Positions 33,378-44,494 are shown, counted from the stretch's first letter. The stretch: 64,000 nucleotides of DNA from Monoplex corrugatus (GCA_030674185.1 JAPXFY010000026.1:54980972-55044971); one strand, 5' to 3'. Program-made: numbers and translations. The notes: generated by a model from the sequence alone, not told the origin.

Positions 33378-33990
33378 TAAACTGTTCAATTCGGTAGACT
33401 TGTTTTTTCTGCCAATTTCTGAGTTTTTGGGTGTTTAAAAAAACTGTCAACTCTTGACCGTTATCGTCTTTGAGTACACATGGAACCAGAAAAAACACGA
33501 AAGAAGAATACGAACGCGTATTTAATACAACAAGACAAGACAGGTGCAAATTTTCGGTCAACTGGCTTTTGTCAAGCGTAAGATTACAGACAAACAAACA
33601 CCAGATACAAAAATTAGTAGAAAAAGACTGAAACTTCCCTGCTGCTGTGTCCGGAAACGCGCTCGTATTCTTCTTTTCTTCTTTCGTGTTTTTTTGTTTT
33701 GTTTTTGTTTTTTGTTCCTGTTTGCTTGAACGCGGGCAGTCACACTTGTTTTGGATTTGAGTACATATGTCAAAGATTGTTTTCAAATTATTAATGATGG
33801 TGAAAATTTCTCCTGTCCAGAAGGTGAGGCAACCTATTTCAAATTGTCTTCTTGTTGTACTGATTCGCACGTAGTCTCCAAAGTCTAAAAATAGTGTACT
33901 TTTTTTTTCTAGATAACATGTGCAGAGCGTTTGCCAAACCTTTGGACTTAATTGCAACTCGTCATTCTGAGATGATCTGACACGTTGCAA
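33378..33990 (-). pseudogene. Polinton/Maverick-type integrase C-terminal fragment, interrupted
   Basis: On the minus strand, LDFGDYVRISTTRRQF and TFWTGEIFTII are followed, after an insertion, by VLKDDNGQELTVFLNTQKLR and QVYRIEQF. This is the C-terminal module of Polinton-type integrases (GDxVRISK-R-FEKGY-NWTEEIF, then Y-LKD--GE-I-G-FYE-EL and YRIEKV). A frame change and the 273-bp Penelope-like insertion split it. No integrase core lies nearby, so only the tail is present. Confidence 0.65.
33483..33755. mobile_element. Short Penelope-like element with 14-bp target duplication
   Basis: Flanked by TTTGAGTACACATG (33469-33482) and TTTGAGTACATATG (33756-33769). Its right end CGGGCAGTCACACTTGTTTT matches the 3' end of the coding Penelope-like copy at 58631. 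Its left part carries GCAAATTTTCGGTCAACTGG in the opposite orientation. The inner ends GAATACGAACGCG and CGCGCTCGTATTC form an inverted repeat. It has no coding capacity. Confidence 0.8.
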
Positions 33991-34029
33991 TTAAACCCTG
34001 AAGTATTTATACAAATGAAGACCAAGGAA

Positions 34030-35640
34030 GAAAATACGCAAATATCAAAAAATGAAAGAAATGACGCACGAACAGATAGAAACGAAATTCTGAGGATCTG
34101 CCCACATCTTTTCAAAGAACGATAGAGCTCTACATTCCAAGACAAGCGGTCTTCAGAAAAGAATGCCAGCCCAGACATATCAAAAGTTCCACCAATCATG
34201 ACATCAGAAATCAAAAACCTGAAAGAAATGAAAAATAACAAGGCCCTAGGTAAAGATAATCTAACAATTGAGGTCATGGTACTTGGAGGAAAACAGTTTA
34301 GTCAAACAAATAACAATACTTGTTAATGAGCTTTTCAAGAAAAAAACAGACACCAGTAGAATGGAAAGAAGCAAAGATGATCATACTACATAAGAAAGGA
34401 CACATAGAAGACATTAAAACTACAGGTCCATCGTCTATTTCCCCACTTTTACAAATTGTTCACAAGGATATTGCAGAGGCAAATGGAAAAGATTCTCGAT
34501 GAAAAGCAACCAAAAGAACAGGCTGGTTTCAGAAAAGGTTATTCATCAGCTGACCAGTCAATCGAACAATCAATCAGCTGATAAATAATATATGAATTCA
34601 ACTTACCCCTTTGCATTTGATACCTCGATAATGAAAAAGCATTTGACTCTGTGGAACATCAGGCAATACTGAAGCCATTGAGAACAATGGATGTAAACGA
34701 AACCTATGTTACTATACTAGAAAAATATCTGTACTGGAACTGCTGAAAGGCTGCGCATAGCTGATCAAGTCTCGGAAGAAATACGAATAATGAGGTTGTG
34801 AGACAGGCGAACTCAACATCTCCAAAATTATTCACAGCAACATTTTCAGGCAGTCTTGAAAAATGTCTATTAGAAGAGAAAAAATAAGCCTAAATGGAGA
34901 CAGACTGCCAGACCAAAGATTTGCTCACGATGTAGCCCTGACAAAAGAAAGCACTGAGGATATAGAACATCAACTAAACTTTGTGAATGAAGAAAGTTTT
35001 AAGGTCGATGTCAAGATATATAGAGGAAAACCAAATCCATCACAAACATTAACACAATAGAGTAAATACAAACAGGAGGAATACAAATAGAGAATATGAC
35101 TAACTATGGATATCTGGGACAGAAAACAGCAACGGAAAACAAAAAAGAAATGAAGTTTTGTAAACACTAAAAGCAAAATGGAGAGTTTTTAAAAAACAAT
35201 TTTTAGATCAGCATCTCCCTCTCATCCCTAAAAGGAAGTCTTCAAACAATCTGTCTTACCAACAATCTGTCTTACCAACAATCTGTCTTACCAACAATCT
35301 GTCTTACCAACAATCTGTCTTACCAACAATCTGTCTTACCAACAATCTGTCTTACCAACAATCTGTCTTACCAACAATCTGTCTTACCAACAATCTGTCT
35401 TACCAACAATCTGTCTTACCAACAATCTGTCTTACCAACAATGCCATACAGATGTCAAACATAATCTTTGACAACAATTGTGCAGAAGTTCGAGACAAGC
35501 CAATGAACAATGGAAAGGATAATGCTGAGCATCAAATTTAAAGACAAAATCTGAAACGCCACCATTAAACAAAGAACCAAAGTGACAGACATAGCCGAAC
35601 ATGTCACGAAAACAAATACATTTGTATTCATCCAATCTTT
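34030..35640 (+). mobile_element. Decayed RTE-type LINE reverse transcriptase
   Basis: Frames in order: EILRICPHLFKER, EIKNLKEMKNNKALGKDNLT, QPKEQAGFRKGYSSADQSIE, NEKAFDSVEHQAILKPLRTM, then RFAHDVALTKESTEDIEHQL in place of RFADDVAL. The catalytic Asp pair has become His-Asp. About a dozen stops or shifts occur. After the 16-bp array the C-terminal part resumes with MERIMLSIKFKDKI. It belongs to a different RTE subfamily from 43320-44494. Confidence 0.8.
35247..35441. repeat. 16-bp tandem array inside the RTE reverse transcriptase
   Basis: About 12 near-perfect copies of CAATCTGTCTTACCAA. The single ancestral copy is part of the RT thumb codons (FKQSVLPT), and the coding sequence continues with MPYRCQT after the array. 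Confidence 0.95.
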
Positions 35641-35641
35641 T

Positions 35642-36660
35642 TAAGTCATCCAAGTTGGGAAGTCTTTTTTTGAGGATGATTATATGTTGTTGTCATCATC
35701 CACTTTTTGGGCAGTGTTGGATGGTGACAGTGGGAAGGAAATGGGAGAGATGAAATTTCGTAGTAGCAATGATGGCTTCATTAAAGGAGTGCGTCTTCAT
35801 TGTTGTTGCTGGTGTTGATTCTAGACAATGTTGATATTCTGAACACACACAGAAAAATGATGCATTGAGGATGATAGCATCTCTTCAAGCCTTTTTTTAA
35901 ACAATGACACATCATGTTGTTATTTTAAATATTCAGAATTCACCATCTTATTATTTAATGATTGAAATGTGGCATTATGGATACTGCAACAGTCGAGACA
36001 ACAACAACAGCATATTGAAACATTTCCTCCTCCCTTTCCCACCCTCTTGCTTTTTCTCGTTGATGTTGTATTTTCTACAACTGCATGCCGGCATTCAAAA
36101 GAGCCTGTTAACAGTAAGTCAGCAAAACTACACTCATTTGCATACACCGTGGTTGTGGAAAGTGCACCGTAAGGAGGAGCAGGACAAGGTTGTCACGTGA
36201 ATAAATCAATCTTTCAGAAAACAAACCTAGAAAACAACAACTTTCATCATCATCAATTCAAGACAGGCAGGGAGTGGAAGGAGAAATGGAGGAGGAAGAG
36301 CAAAAGAAAGGTTTGTACAGTTTAACAGATGTCGGATAATACACTCCCGTCAATAACTTTCCCTCTCTTCAGGAATCAAAGGAGTGCAAGAAATTACGTT
36401 ATGCTAAACGTACTATTTAAACGGGAATTTAAGTAAAATGTTCTTGCAAGTTTTCTATAAGAATCTGATATGTTCACAAAGTTGTTTTGTGATGAATTCT
36501 GACATATGAATGCTTCAAACACAAAATTGTTCATTAAAGAAAACTGAAAATCATACTAACCAAGAGACGTTTATTTCATTTGGTGAGGCATGAAACAGTT
36601 TATGTATAAGATAACAGTATCTCACCAATTGGACGTCAATGTACACACATACATTATATG
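35642..36660. other. No feature recognised
   Basis: Unassigned sequence; no frame with recognisable motifs. Confidence 0.45.
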
Positions 36661-36672
36661 TATACACACAAC

Positions 36673-36674
36673 AC

Positions 36675-36725
<51 letters not shown>

Positions 36726-36835
36726 CTATGTATGTACATGTGTGTGTGTGTGTGCGTGCGTGTGTGTGTGTGTGTGTGTGTATGTGTGTGTACACACATA
36801 TATATATGTATGTAAATATACATATATATATATAC
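36673..36835. repeat. CA, GT and TA microsatellites
   Basis: (CA)n, (GT)n and (TA)n blocks directly upstream of the truncated RLE-LINE. The CA frame is fused by chance to the LINE frame. Confidence 0.95.
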
Positions 36836-36873
36836 TGCTTCTACCGTTATTTCTTATATTGTTATATAAGAAG

Positions 36874-38553
36874 GCAGAAGAAGGCCTGAAGAAAATAGAT
36901 AACTGCGGACTGCCAGGCAAATACAAAGTCTGGTGTCTACAGTTCATGCTGATACCAAAGCTGCTGTGGCCACTGCTAATCTATGACATTTGCACCAGCA
37001 CAGTCGAAGCAATGGAAGCCAAAATCAACAAATACACAAGAAAATGGCTCGGTGTCCCACCTGGTCTCACTGATGTTGCATTCTACTGTCGTCAAGCAAT
37101 GCTGAAGCTACCTCTGAAATCCATAGTGGAGGAATACAAAGTTGGAAAAGCAAGACTGTTGAGCATGCTGGAGGAATCGGAGGACAATATCGTGAGAGCA
37201 GTTCATCCAAAGCTGAGAACGGGCAGAAAGTGGAAAGTCCAAGAGGCTGTAAACAATGCCAAGAGAAACCTCAGCATCAAAGAAATAATTGGACACACGC
37301 AAACCAACAGACAGGGACTGGGAGCAACAAAAATGCAGTGGTGGTCCAAAGCCAAAGGGAAGGAAAAAAGAGACATGATCATACAGGAGTTGAAGGAAGA
37401 AGAAGATGTCAAAAGAGTGCAGAAGGCAGTCCAGCAAGGTCAACAGGGGCAATGGACAACATGGGACAGTGCACTCCAAAGAAGTCTCAGCTGGAACGAT
37501 ATGTGGCACATGGCTCCTCTAAGGATAAGCTTCCTCCTCAGATCTGTATATGACCTGCTCCCCTCGAATGCAAACTTAGTGAAATGGGGGAAAGCAGACG
37601 ACCCAGCATGTCCGCTCTGTCAGAAGAAACAAACAGTGGAACATGTCCTAAGCTCTTGCAAAGTAGCGCTAGCCCAAGGAAGGTATACATGGAGGCACAA
37701 CCAAGTTCTGAAAGTGATCACAGATGTGGTTAGCGAAAAAACCATGACCCCAAACGCACCAATTGCTATGACAACGTTCTACAAAGCAGGAGAGAAACAG
37801 GTCTGGCCCGAAAGGGCTATGACAACCAGCACATTGCCAAAGGGTCTTCTGGATGGAGCAGTCGACTGGGAGTGTACAGCAGACCTCCCAGAGTGGAGAA
37901 ATTACCCAGATGTCATCAGCAAGACAGGCATGAGACCAGACATCGCTCTCCACTCTGACTCCTCGAAACAAGTGATTCTGATAGAACTCACTGTGCCATA
38001 CGAAAGCAGAATGGAAGAAGCACATATCTACAAGACCGAAAAATACGCCGGTCTTGCCAGCACCCTGAAGAAAGCAGGTCTGCGGGTCAAAATCTTCGCC
38101 ATAGAGGTCGGGGCAAGAGGGTTTGTGGGCACCTCCGCTTATGATCTCATGAAACAACTCGCCATTTCTGGGAAGAAGAGGGCTAGAGCCCTTAAAGCGA
38201 TGGCAGAGGCAGCAGAAAGGAGCTCAAGCTGGATCTGGGCAAGGAGGAACCAAAAAAGTGAACTTCATAAGGATTAAATTCCCTACAGATGATGTGTGCC
38301 CCGTTAGCACATTGGTAAAACCGCGTACCGCAGTTCTGAAGCGCAGAATCGCCCAGGTTCGATCCCCGGCGTGGGGGAAAAAAAAAAAAAAAAAAAAAAA
38401 GACAACAGCAGAAGGGCATCCAGGAGTCATGACCTGGATGTGGCCCGGCCCCCCGAGAGTGTAAGGAATTCAGGGCCGAAACACTTGTCTAAAGGGGGTT
38501 ACTTCTCTGAAGACCTTCTGTTGTCTAGCTCTCCCTAGAGTTTCTTTCTACCT
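36874..38553 (+). mobile_element. 5'-truncated RLE-LINE copy (R2/HERO-type)
   Basis: Corresponds without length change to 40632-42035 plus the 3' UTR (constant offset 3758 up to the A-run). Its frame to 38277 is open and encodes the post-RT region, zinc knuckle and restriction-like endonuclease. The only coding difference I noticed is GAGAAACAG against GGGAAACAG near 37793. The A-run is 23 against 19. It ends in TTTCTTTCTACCT, and the full-length copy begins at the next base. Confidence 0.93.
38299..38376 (+). repeat. tRNA-like block in the RLE-LINE 3' UTR, copy 1
   Basis: The ends CCCCGTT and CGTGGGG can pair as an acceptor stem. An A-box-like TTAGCACATTGGTAAAACC and a B box GGTTCGATCCC are present, with an A-run directly after. 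It is part of the element, as the same block sits at 42057-42134, so it is not a separate tRNA gene. Confidence 0.7.
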
Positions 38554-38787
38554 GCACATGGTCAGTCCATTGACTTCCGGGAATAGTTCGGAGGACATTC
38601 GGGAAAGACCGAAGGACACTGGGAAAGACTAGATCTGCGGGCTTTGTGGGTTGGCTTCCCACCTTGCCTTTGATAACATGCCACGAGTTTTCCAAATGAA
38701 AGATGCTCCCAGGATTCACCGAAAGGGGGAGAGAATGATGAATCCATCGGCACTGACTCCATCACGACTGGAAACGCACAACGGACC

Positions 38788-41700
38788 ATGATTAATGACC
38801 AGTTGGAATTTCCGTGTGCGTGTGGAAGGAGATTCACCACCAAACGCGGCATGAAGATCCACAGGACAAAAATGGGCTGTTTGAAGACACATACGAACCA
38901 GCAGCAGCGCACTGCGATAGCAGGTGAGACGTTGGATGACCAAGGCCAGGAATTAAACCATAGTGCCAAGGACATCCACGCTGACGGTTCTGATGCGGAT
39001 TTTGCACAAGCTCTTAACGCCAAACGTGGAAAACTCAATTTGCCGCCTGTCGGTGCAAAAGAACAATGGGAGAAATTAGATGAGGAACTTGTCCTTAAGC
39101 TGAATGCGCTAATAGGGAACAGTACGCTGGAACACAAACTTGACACATACGGAGACATCATATACTCTATCTGCAGGGACACTTATGGAGTGAAGCAGCC
39201 AAAGACAAAAACGCCTCCCCAGAAATCCAGAAGACAGCAACAGATGGAGAGCATCCGGAGGGAGAAAAGGAAGCTTAAAAAGCGAATGAAAACTGCCTCA
39301 GAATTCGAGAAGCAAGGGCTCCTGGAACTCTGGAAAGATCTGAAGGCCAAACACAATGCTCTCAGCAAAGTGGAATCAGCAAGGCGAAGAAAGAGCAAAA
39401 AGAAGAAGACTCAAGATCGTTTCTTCAAAGATCCCTTTGACTTTGCAAGAAAGCTGTTTGAACAACCCAAATCAGGGACTCTCACAGTGGGCAAGGAAAC
39501 CCTAGAGCAGCATCTCAGGGAAACATATTCCGATTCTCAGCGCGAGGCACCACTTGAAATCCAAAATCTGGTTTGGCCTGCAGCGCCAGAAGGAAAATTC
39601 AATAACAAACCACCAACACTGGATGAAGTGAAGAACGTAGTAAAGAAAGCCAGAGCCAAGTCAGCACCTGGACCAAACGGAATACCATACCTGCTCTACA
39701 AGAAATGCCCAAAAGTGCTCGAGTGGCTCCACAAGATGATTCGATCAGCATGGAGGAACCAGAAGATCAGCGACCAATGGATGAGAGCTGAAGGAGTGTA
39801 CATTCCGAAGGAGCAGAACTCCAGCAGCATCAATCAGTTCAGGCCAATATCACTTCTGAACGTCGAGGGGAAAATCTTCTTCTCTGTTATGGCAGCAAGA
39901 TTGACAAAATACCTGACTGAAAACAAGTATCTGGATATGTCAGTCCAAAGGGAGGCATACCAGGAATGCCTGGATGCTTGGAACATGCCACGTTGATTTG
40001 GGATGCCATCCAAAAAGCAAGAACAGAAAAGAGAGACATTGACGTAGTTTGGCTTGATCTGGCGAATGCATATGGATCAGTTCCACACGATATGATCCAG
40101 CTGGCTCTTGAAATGTATCACATCCCAGAAAACATCCGAACAATGCTGAGGAAGTATTTCCAAGGGTTCTCAATGCGGTTCTCTACCAAAGAATACACCA
40201 CGGACTGGATAGACCTAGAGGTGGGCATTGCAATGGGCTGTGCAATCTCTCCCATACTGTTCGTGTTGGCAATGGAAGTCATCTTGAAAGCTGCAATGAA
40301 GAGTTCAGGTCCAGTGAATCTGGGAGATGGATACCAGATGCCTCCTCTGAAAGCTTTCATGGATGACACAACAGTCTTGTCCACGGATGAGGAAGAGACA
40401 CACCAAATCATAAAGCAGCTGGATGAGCTGGTGGCCTCTTCAAGAATGAGGTTCAAACCTAAGAAATCCCGAAGTCTATCACTGCGAAAAGGAAAAGTGG
40501 CAGATTCAGTCAAATTCATGGTAGCCAACCAAGCCATCCCCACTGTCACAGAAGAGCCAGTAAAAAGTCTCGGAAGATGGTATGATGACTCCCTGAAAGA
40601 CACACAAAGGGGATGTGAAACCAAGCAAACAGCAGAAGAAGGCCTGAAGAAAATAGATAACTGCGGACTGCCAGGCAAATACAAAGTCTGGTGTCTACAG
40701 TTCATGCTGATACCAAAGCTGCTGTGGCCACTGCTAATCTATGACATTTGCACCAGCACAGTCGAAGCAATGGAAGCCAAAATCAACAAATACACAAGAA
40801 AATGGCTCGGTGTCCCACCTGGTCTCACTGATGTTGCATTCTACTGTCGTCAAGCAATGCTGAAGCTACCTCTGAAATCCATAGTGGAGGAATACAAAGT
40901 TGGAAAAGCAAGACTGTTGAGCATGCTGGAGGAATCGGAGGACAATATCGTGAGAGCAGTTCATCCAAAGCTGAGAACGGGCAGAAAGTGGAAAGTCCAA
41001 GAGGCTGTAAACAATGCCAAGAGAAACCTCAGCATCAAAGAAATAATTGGACACACGCAAACCAACAGACAGGGACTGGGAGCAACAAAAATGCAGTGGT
41101 GGTCCAAAGCCAAAGGGAAGGAAAAAAGAGACATGATCATACAGGAGTTGAAGGAAGAAGAAGATGTCAAAAGAGTGCAGAAGGCAGTCCAGCAAGGTCA
41201 ACAGGGGCAATGGACAACATGGGACAGTGCACTCCAAAGAAGTCTCAGCTGGAACGATATGTGGCACATGGCTCCTCTAAGGATAAGCTTCCTCCTCAGA
41301 TCTGTATATGACCTGCTCCCCTCGAATGCAAACTTAGTGAAATGGGGGAAAGCAGACGACCCAGCATGTCCGCTCTGTCAGAAGAAACAAACAGTGGAAC
41401 ATGTCCTAAGCTCTTGCAAAGTAGCGCTAGCCCAAGGAAGGTATACATGGAGGCACAACCAAGTTCTGAAAGTGATCACAGATGTGGTTAGCGAAAAAAC
41501 CATGACCCCAAACGCACCAATTGCTATGACAACGTTCTACAAAGCAGGAGGGAAACAGGTCTGGCCCGAAAGGGCTATGACAACCAGCACATTGCCAAAG
41601 GGTCTTCTGGATGGAGCAGTCGACTGGGAGTGTACAGCAGACCTCCCAGAGTGGAGAAATTACCCAGATGTCATCAGCAAGACAGGCATGAGACCAGACA

Positions 41701-42035
41701 TCGCTCTCCACTCTGACTCCTCGAAACAAGTGATTCTGATAGAACTCACTGTGCCATACGAAAGCAGAATGGAAGAAGCACATATCTACAAGACCGAAAA
41801 ATACGCCGGTCTTGCCAGCACCCTGAAGAAAGCAGGTCTGCGGGTCAAAATCTTCGCCATAGAGGTCGGGGCAAGAGGGTTTGTGGGCACCTCCGCTTAT
41901 GATCTCATGAAACAACTCGCCATTTCTGGGAAGAAGAGGGCTAGAGCCCTTAAAGCGATGGCAGAGGCAGCAGAAAGGAGCTCAAGCTGGATCTGGGCAA
42001 GGAGGAACCAAAAAAGTGAACTTCATAAGGATTAA
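38788..42035 (+). pseudogene. RLE-LINE ORF: zinc finger, reverse transcriptase, restriction-like endonuclease (one frameshift)
   Basis: Two overlapping frames, 38788-39996 and 39966-42035, together give about 1,080 residues. The N-terminus has a zinc finger (Cys10, Cys12, His25, Cys31 of the first frame). RT motifs begin at SAPGPNGIPYLLYKK and continue with FRPISLLNVEGKIF. In the second frame Asp31 (WLDLANAY) and FMDD at 131-134 are the catalytic box, with FMDD where most LINEs have FADD. Then come a CCHC knuckle (Cys468, Cys471, His479, Cys484) and a PD-(D/E)xK-type endonuclease with RPD at 576-578, IELT at 592-595 and KY at 612-613. One base is missing in a G run near 39947-39950; all else is intact. 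The clade name HERO is my best guess. Confidence 0.85.
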
Positions 42036-42056
42036 ATTCCCTACAGATGATGTGTG

Positions 42057-42134
42057 CCCCGTTAGCACATTGGTAAAACCGCGTACCGCAGTTCTGAAGC
42101 GCAGAATCGCCCAGGTTCGATCCCCGGCGTGGGG
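42057..42134 (+). repeat. tRNA-like block in the RLE-LINE 3' UTR, copy 2
   Basis: Same as 38299-38376. A 19-A run follows. Confidence 0.7.
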
Positions 42135-42409
42135 AAAAAAAAAAAAAAAAAAAGACAACAGCAGAAGGGCATCCAGGAGTCATGACCTGGATGTGGCCCG
42201 GCCCCCCGAGAGTGTAAGGAATTCAGGGCCGAAACACTTGTCTAAAGGGGGTTACTTCTCTGAAGACCTTCTGTTGTCTAGCTCTCCCTAGAGTTTCTTT
42301 CTACCTTATTGCTGTCGTTGTTGTCATTATTAGAGGTTGACGTGTGTTTTCCTTGTGTCTGCCTTTCAATAGAGGTTTTAGATGAAAGCAAATGAAAATC
42401 CAAGCAATT

Positions 42410-43075
42410 GTCACAAGTAATAACTTGGAGATGTGTGATACTAGAAGGACCATAAAGCAGCAAATGAAAAATGAGTAAGAAAAGGAAAAATACAGCGATA
42501 CAGCCAAGACAACTGGTCAAGAAATAAAAACAAAATGCAAAGGAGAGCTGCATTAAACGACAAAGTGAAGACACTGAAAAAAGCCTTAACAACAACGACA
42601 TGTAGGTTTTTATCTAAGAATGTAAAAAAAAGAACTTGATGAAACAAAGTGTAGGAGAGTCAGCACCATTCAGGACAAATACGGCAACTGTTTCACGAAG
42701 AAAAAAGACATCATAAAAATATTTGTCCAAATACTTCTCTGAAACAAACAGCAAAGAGACCAAAGGAGATCCAAGCGTCCTTACGTGCAAGACCCATCAA
42801 ACAAAGGTGATTTCTCGATAATCTGTGAAGAAGTTGTAGCAGCAATGAAGTTGCTGAAATGTGGTGAAACTGGAGACATCGCCAACGTCCCTGCAAAACT
42901 CTTAAAACATGGTGGACAGGGTTTAACCAGTATCCTAACCACCTTGTGCAACAAAGTCTGGCACACAGGCAAGTGGCCCATGTCATGGATCCAATCGTTA
43001 ACCATCATCCTTCCCCCCAGAAAGGAAATCCCCATTGCTGCCAAAACTACAAGCCACAATGAATATATTTAACAT
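42410..43075 (+). mobile_element. RTE-type LINE, N-terminal RT part
   Basis: Frames include VSTIQDKYGNCFTKKKDIIK and, at 42785-43072, EEVVAAMKLLKCGETGDIAN followed by KVWHTGKWPMSWIQSLTIIL. These match the connector between endonuclease and RT plus RT motif 1 of RTE elements. It probably belongs to the same insertion as 43320-44494, with about 245 bp of unrelated or diverged sequence between. Confidence 0.7.
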
Positions 43076-43319
43076 TGGGCAGAAGCTAATTAATATCATT
43101 TAGCAACTATGTTCCAAACAGAAAATGCTGGTCTGACACAGCATGAGATTGTAGAGTGATTAGGCTTGCTTTTCCTTGGACTGTCTTGTATTCCTTATGC
43201 TTTTCAGCCTATTCCTGAAATGCAGATTTTTTAATTAAACCGCGGTAGCATGCAGGTCCATGGATAATTGTTGTTGTTACAAGTGTTGTTTTTGTTGTTT
43301 ATTGATATATTGAAATTTT

Positions 43320-44494
43320 CAACCTCAGATTGCTCTGTGAGAAATACCTGCAACACCAGCAAGGCCTTTACCACGTCTTCGTGGACTTCAAGAAGGCATT
43401 CGACAGAGTTTGGCACGAAGCCTTGTGGGCAACCATGAGGCTGTACAACATCAATGCCAACCTGATCAGAACCATAGAATGCCTCTACGAAAAGGCGACC
43501 AGTGCAGTCTACCATGACAACAACATAGGCGAATGGTTCCGAACCACAGTTGGAGTACGCCAAGGATGCCTGCTCTCCCCCACTCTCTTCAACATCTTCT
43601 TAGAGAGAATAATGGCTGACGCACTTGAAGACCACGAGGGAACAGTCAGCATCGGAGGTAGAACAATCACAAACTTGCGTTTTGCCGACGACATTGACGG
43701 ACTAGCTGGGCAAGAGCAAGAGCTAGTCAGCTTGATAAAACATCTTGATGAGGCCTCCACATCATATGGCATGCAGATCAGTGCAGAGAAAACCCAGTTG
43801 ATGACAAATAATACCAATGGCATCAGCACTGACATTACCATAGACAACAAGAAACTTGAGACCGTCCATAGATTTAAGTATCTGGGAGCTATAGTATCAG
43901 ATGAAGGATCAAAGCCCGAGGTACTTTCCAGGATTGCACAGACCACAGCTGCAATGACCAAGCTAAAAGTCATCTGGAACGACAAGAATATCGCAATCGG
44001 TTCCAAGATCAGACTGATGCGTTCCCTGGTCATGTCAATATTTTTGTATGCCTGCGAAACATGGACCATAACAGCAGACATTGAAAGAAGGATACAGGCA
44101 ATGGAGATGAGATGCTTCCGCAAACTCCTTGGTATCTCGTACATAGATCATATAACCAATAAAGAAGTGAAAACCCGAATCGAAAACGCCATCGGGCCGT
44201 ATGAAGACCTCCTGACCTCAGTGAAAAGACGCAAACTGAGGTGGTACGGGCACGTCACACGATCATCTGGACTGGCCAAGACCGTCTTGCAGGGAACAGT
44301 TCAGGGAGGGAGACGAAGAGGCAGACAGAGAAAAAGATGGGAAGACAATATCAGAGAGTGGACTGGCCTTGAATGGAATATCATTCTGCGGAAAGCTGAG
44401 GACCGTGAGGAGTGGAGGAAGTTGGTTGCAAAATCTTCAATGGTGCCCCAACGGTCAACCAGACTACGGGACTGATGATGATGATGATGATGAT
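43320..44494 (+). mobile_element. RTE-type LINE, 3' part with (TGA)n tail
   Basis: Holds the long RT frame and ends directly after the stop in seven TGA repeats (44474-44494). A very short 3' UTR and a trinucleotide tail are typical of RTE elements. Confidence 0.88.
43330..44475 (+). CDS. RTE-type reverse transcriptase, 5'-truncated but open
   Basis: A 381-residue open frame. It starts in RT motif 2a (LCEKYLQHQQGLYHVFVDFK, with catalytic Asp19), has GVRQGCLLSPTLFNIFLE and LRFADDIDGL (FADD at 118-121), and then the thumb RFKYLGAIVSDEGSKPEVLS and a C-terminal domain KRRKLRWYGHVTRSSGLAKT ending in a basic GGRRRGRQRKRWEDNIREWT. No stop or shift is visible, so this copy is young. The endonuclease and RT motifs 0-1 are missing or displaced upstream, so it is not autonomous. 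The start codon is arbitrary. Confidence 0.85.
   Translation: MLCEKYLQHQQGLYHVFVDFKKAFDRVWHEALWATMRLYNINANLIRTIECLYEKATSAVYHDNNIGEWFRTTVGVRQGCLLSPTLFNIFLERIMADALEDHEGTVSIGGRTITNLRFADDIDGLAGQEQELVSLIKHLDEASTSYGMQISAEKTQLMTNNTNGISTDITIDNKKLETVHRFKYLGAIVSDEGSKPEVLSRIAQTTAAMTKLKVIWNDKNIAIGSKIRLMRSLVMSIFLYACETWTITADIERRIQAMEMRCFRKLLGISYIDHITNKEVKTRIENAIGPYEDLLTSVKRRKLRWYGHVTRSSGLAKTVLQGTVQGGRRRGRQRKRWEDNIREWTGLEWNIILRKAEDREEWRKLVAKSSMVPQRSTRLRD

Larger units (their letters stand above)
38554..42306 (+). mobile_element. Full-length RLE-LINE (R2/HERO-type), 3.75 kb
   Basis: A complete-looking element: 5' UTR of about 230 bp, one long coding region with one frameshift, tRNA-like block, A-run and a ~150-bp conserved 3' end finishing TTTCTTTCTACCT. 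Older relatives lie at 11078-11940 and 18605-20215. It starts exactly where a truncated copy ends, giving a head-to-tail pair. The near identity of the two copies implies recent activity or recent duplication. Confidence 0.9.

Noticed and set aside
32795..33460. Minus-strand frames with hydrophobic segments resembling a claudin-like membrane protein
   Set aside because: The upstream part of the same frame is a Polinton integrase tail. The pieces are in different frames with no usable donor between them, and no family motif is certain.
36658..38277. 539-codon frame starting with a His/Thr repeat
   Set aside because: The N-terminal third is a CA/GT microsatellite. Only the part from 36874 is real and belongs to the RLE-LINE.
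38299..38376. Genuine host tRNA gene
   Set aside because: The identical block recurs at the same place in the adjacent LINE copy and is followed by an A-run, so it is part of the element. The T-stem pairing is imperfect.
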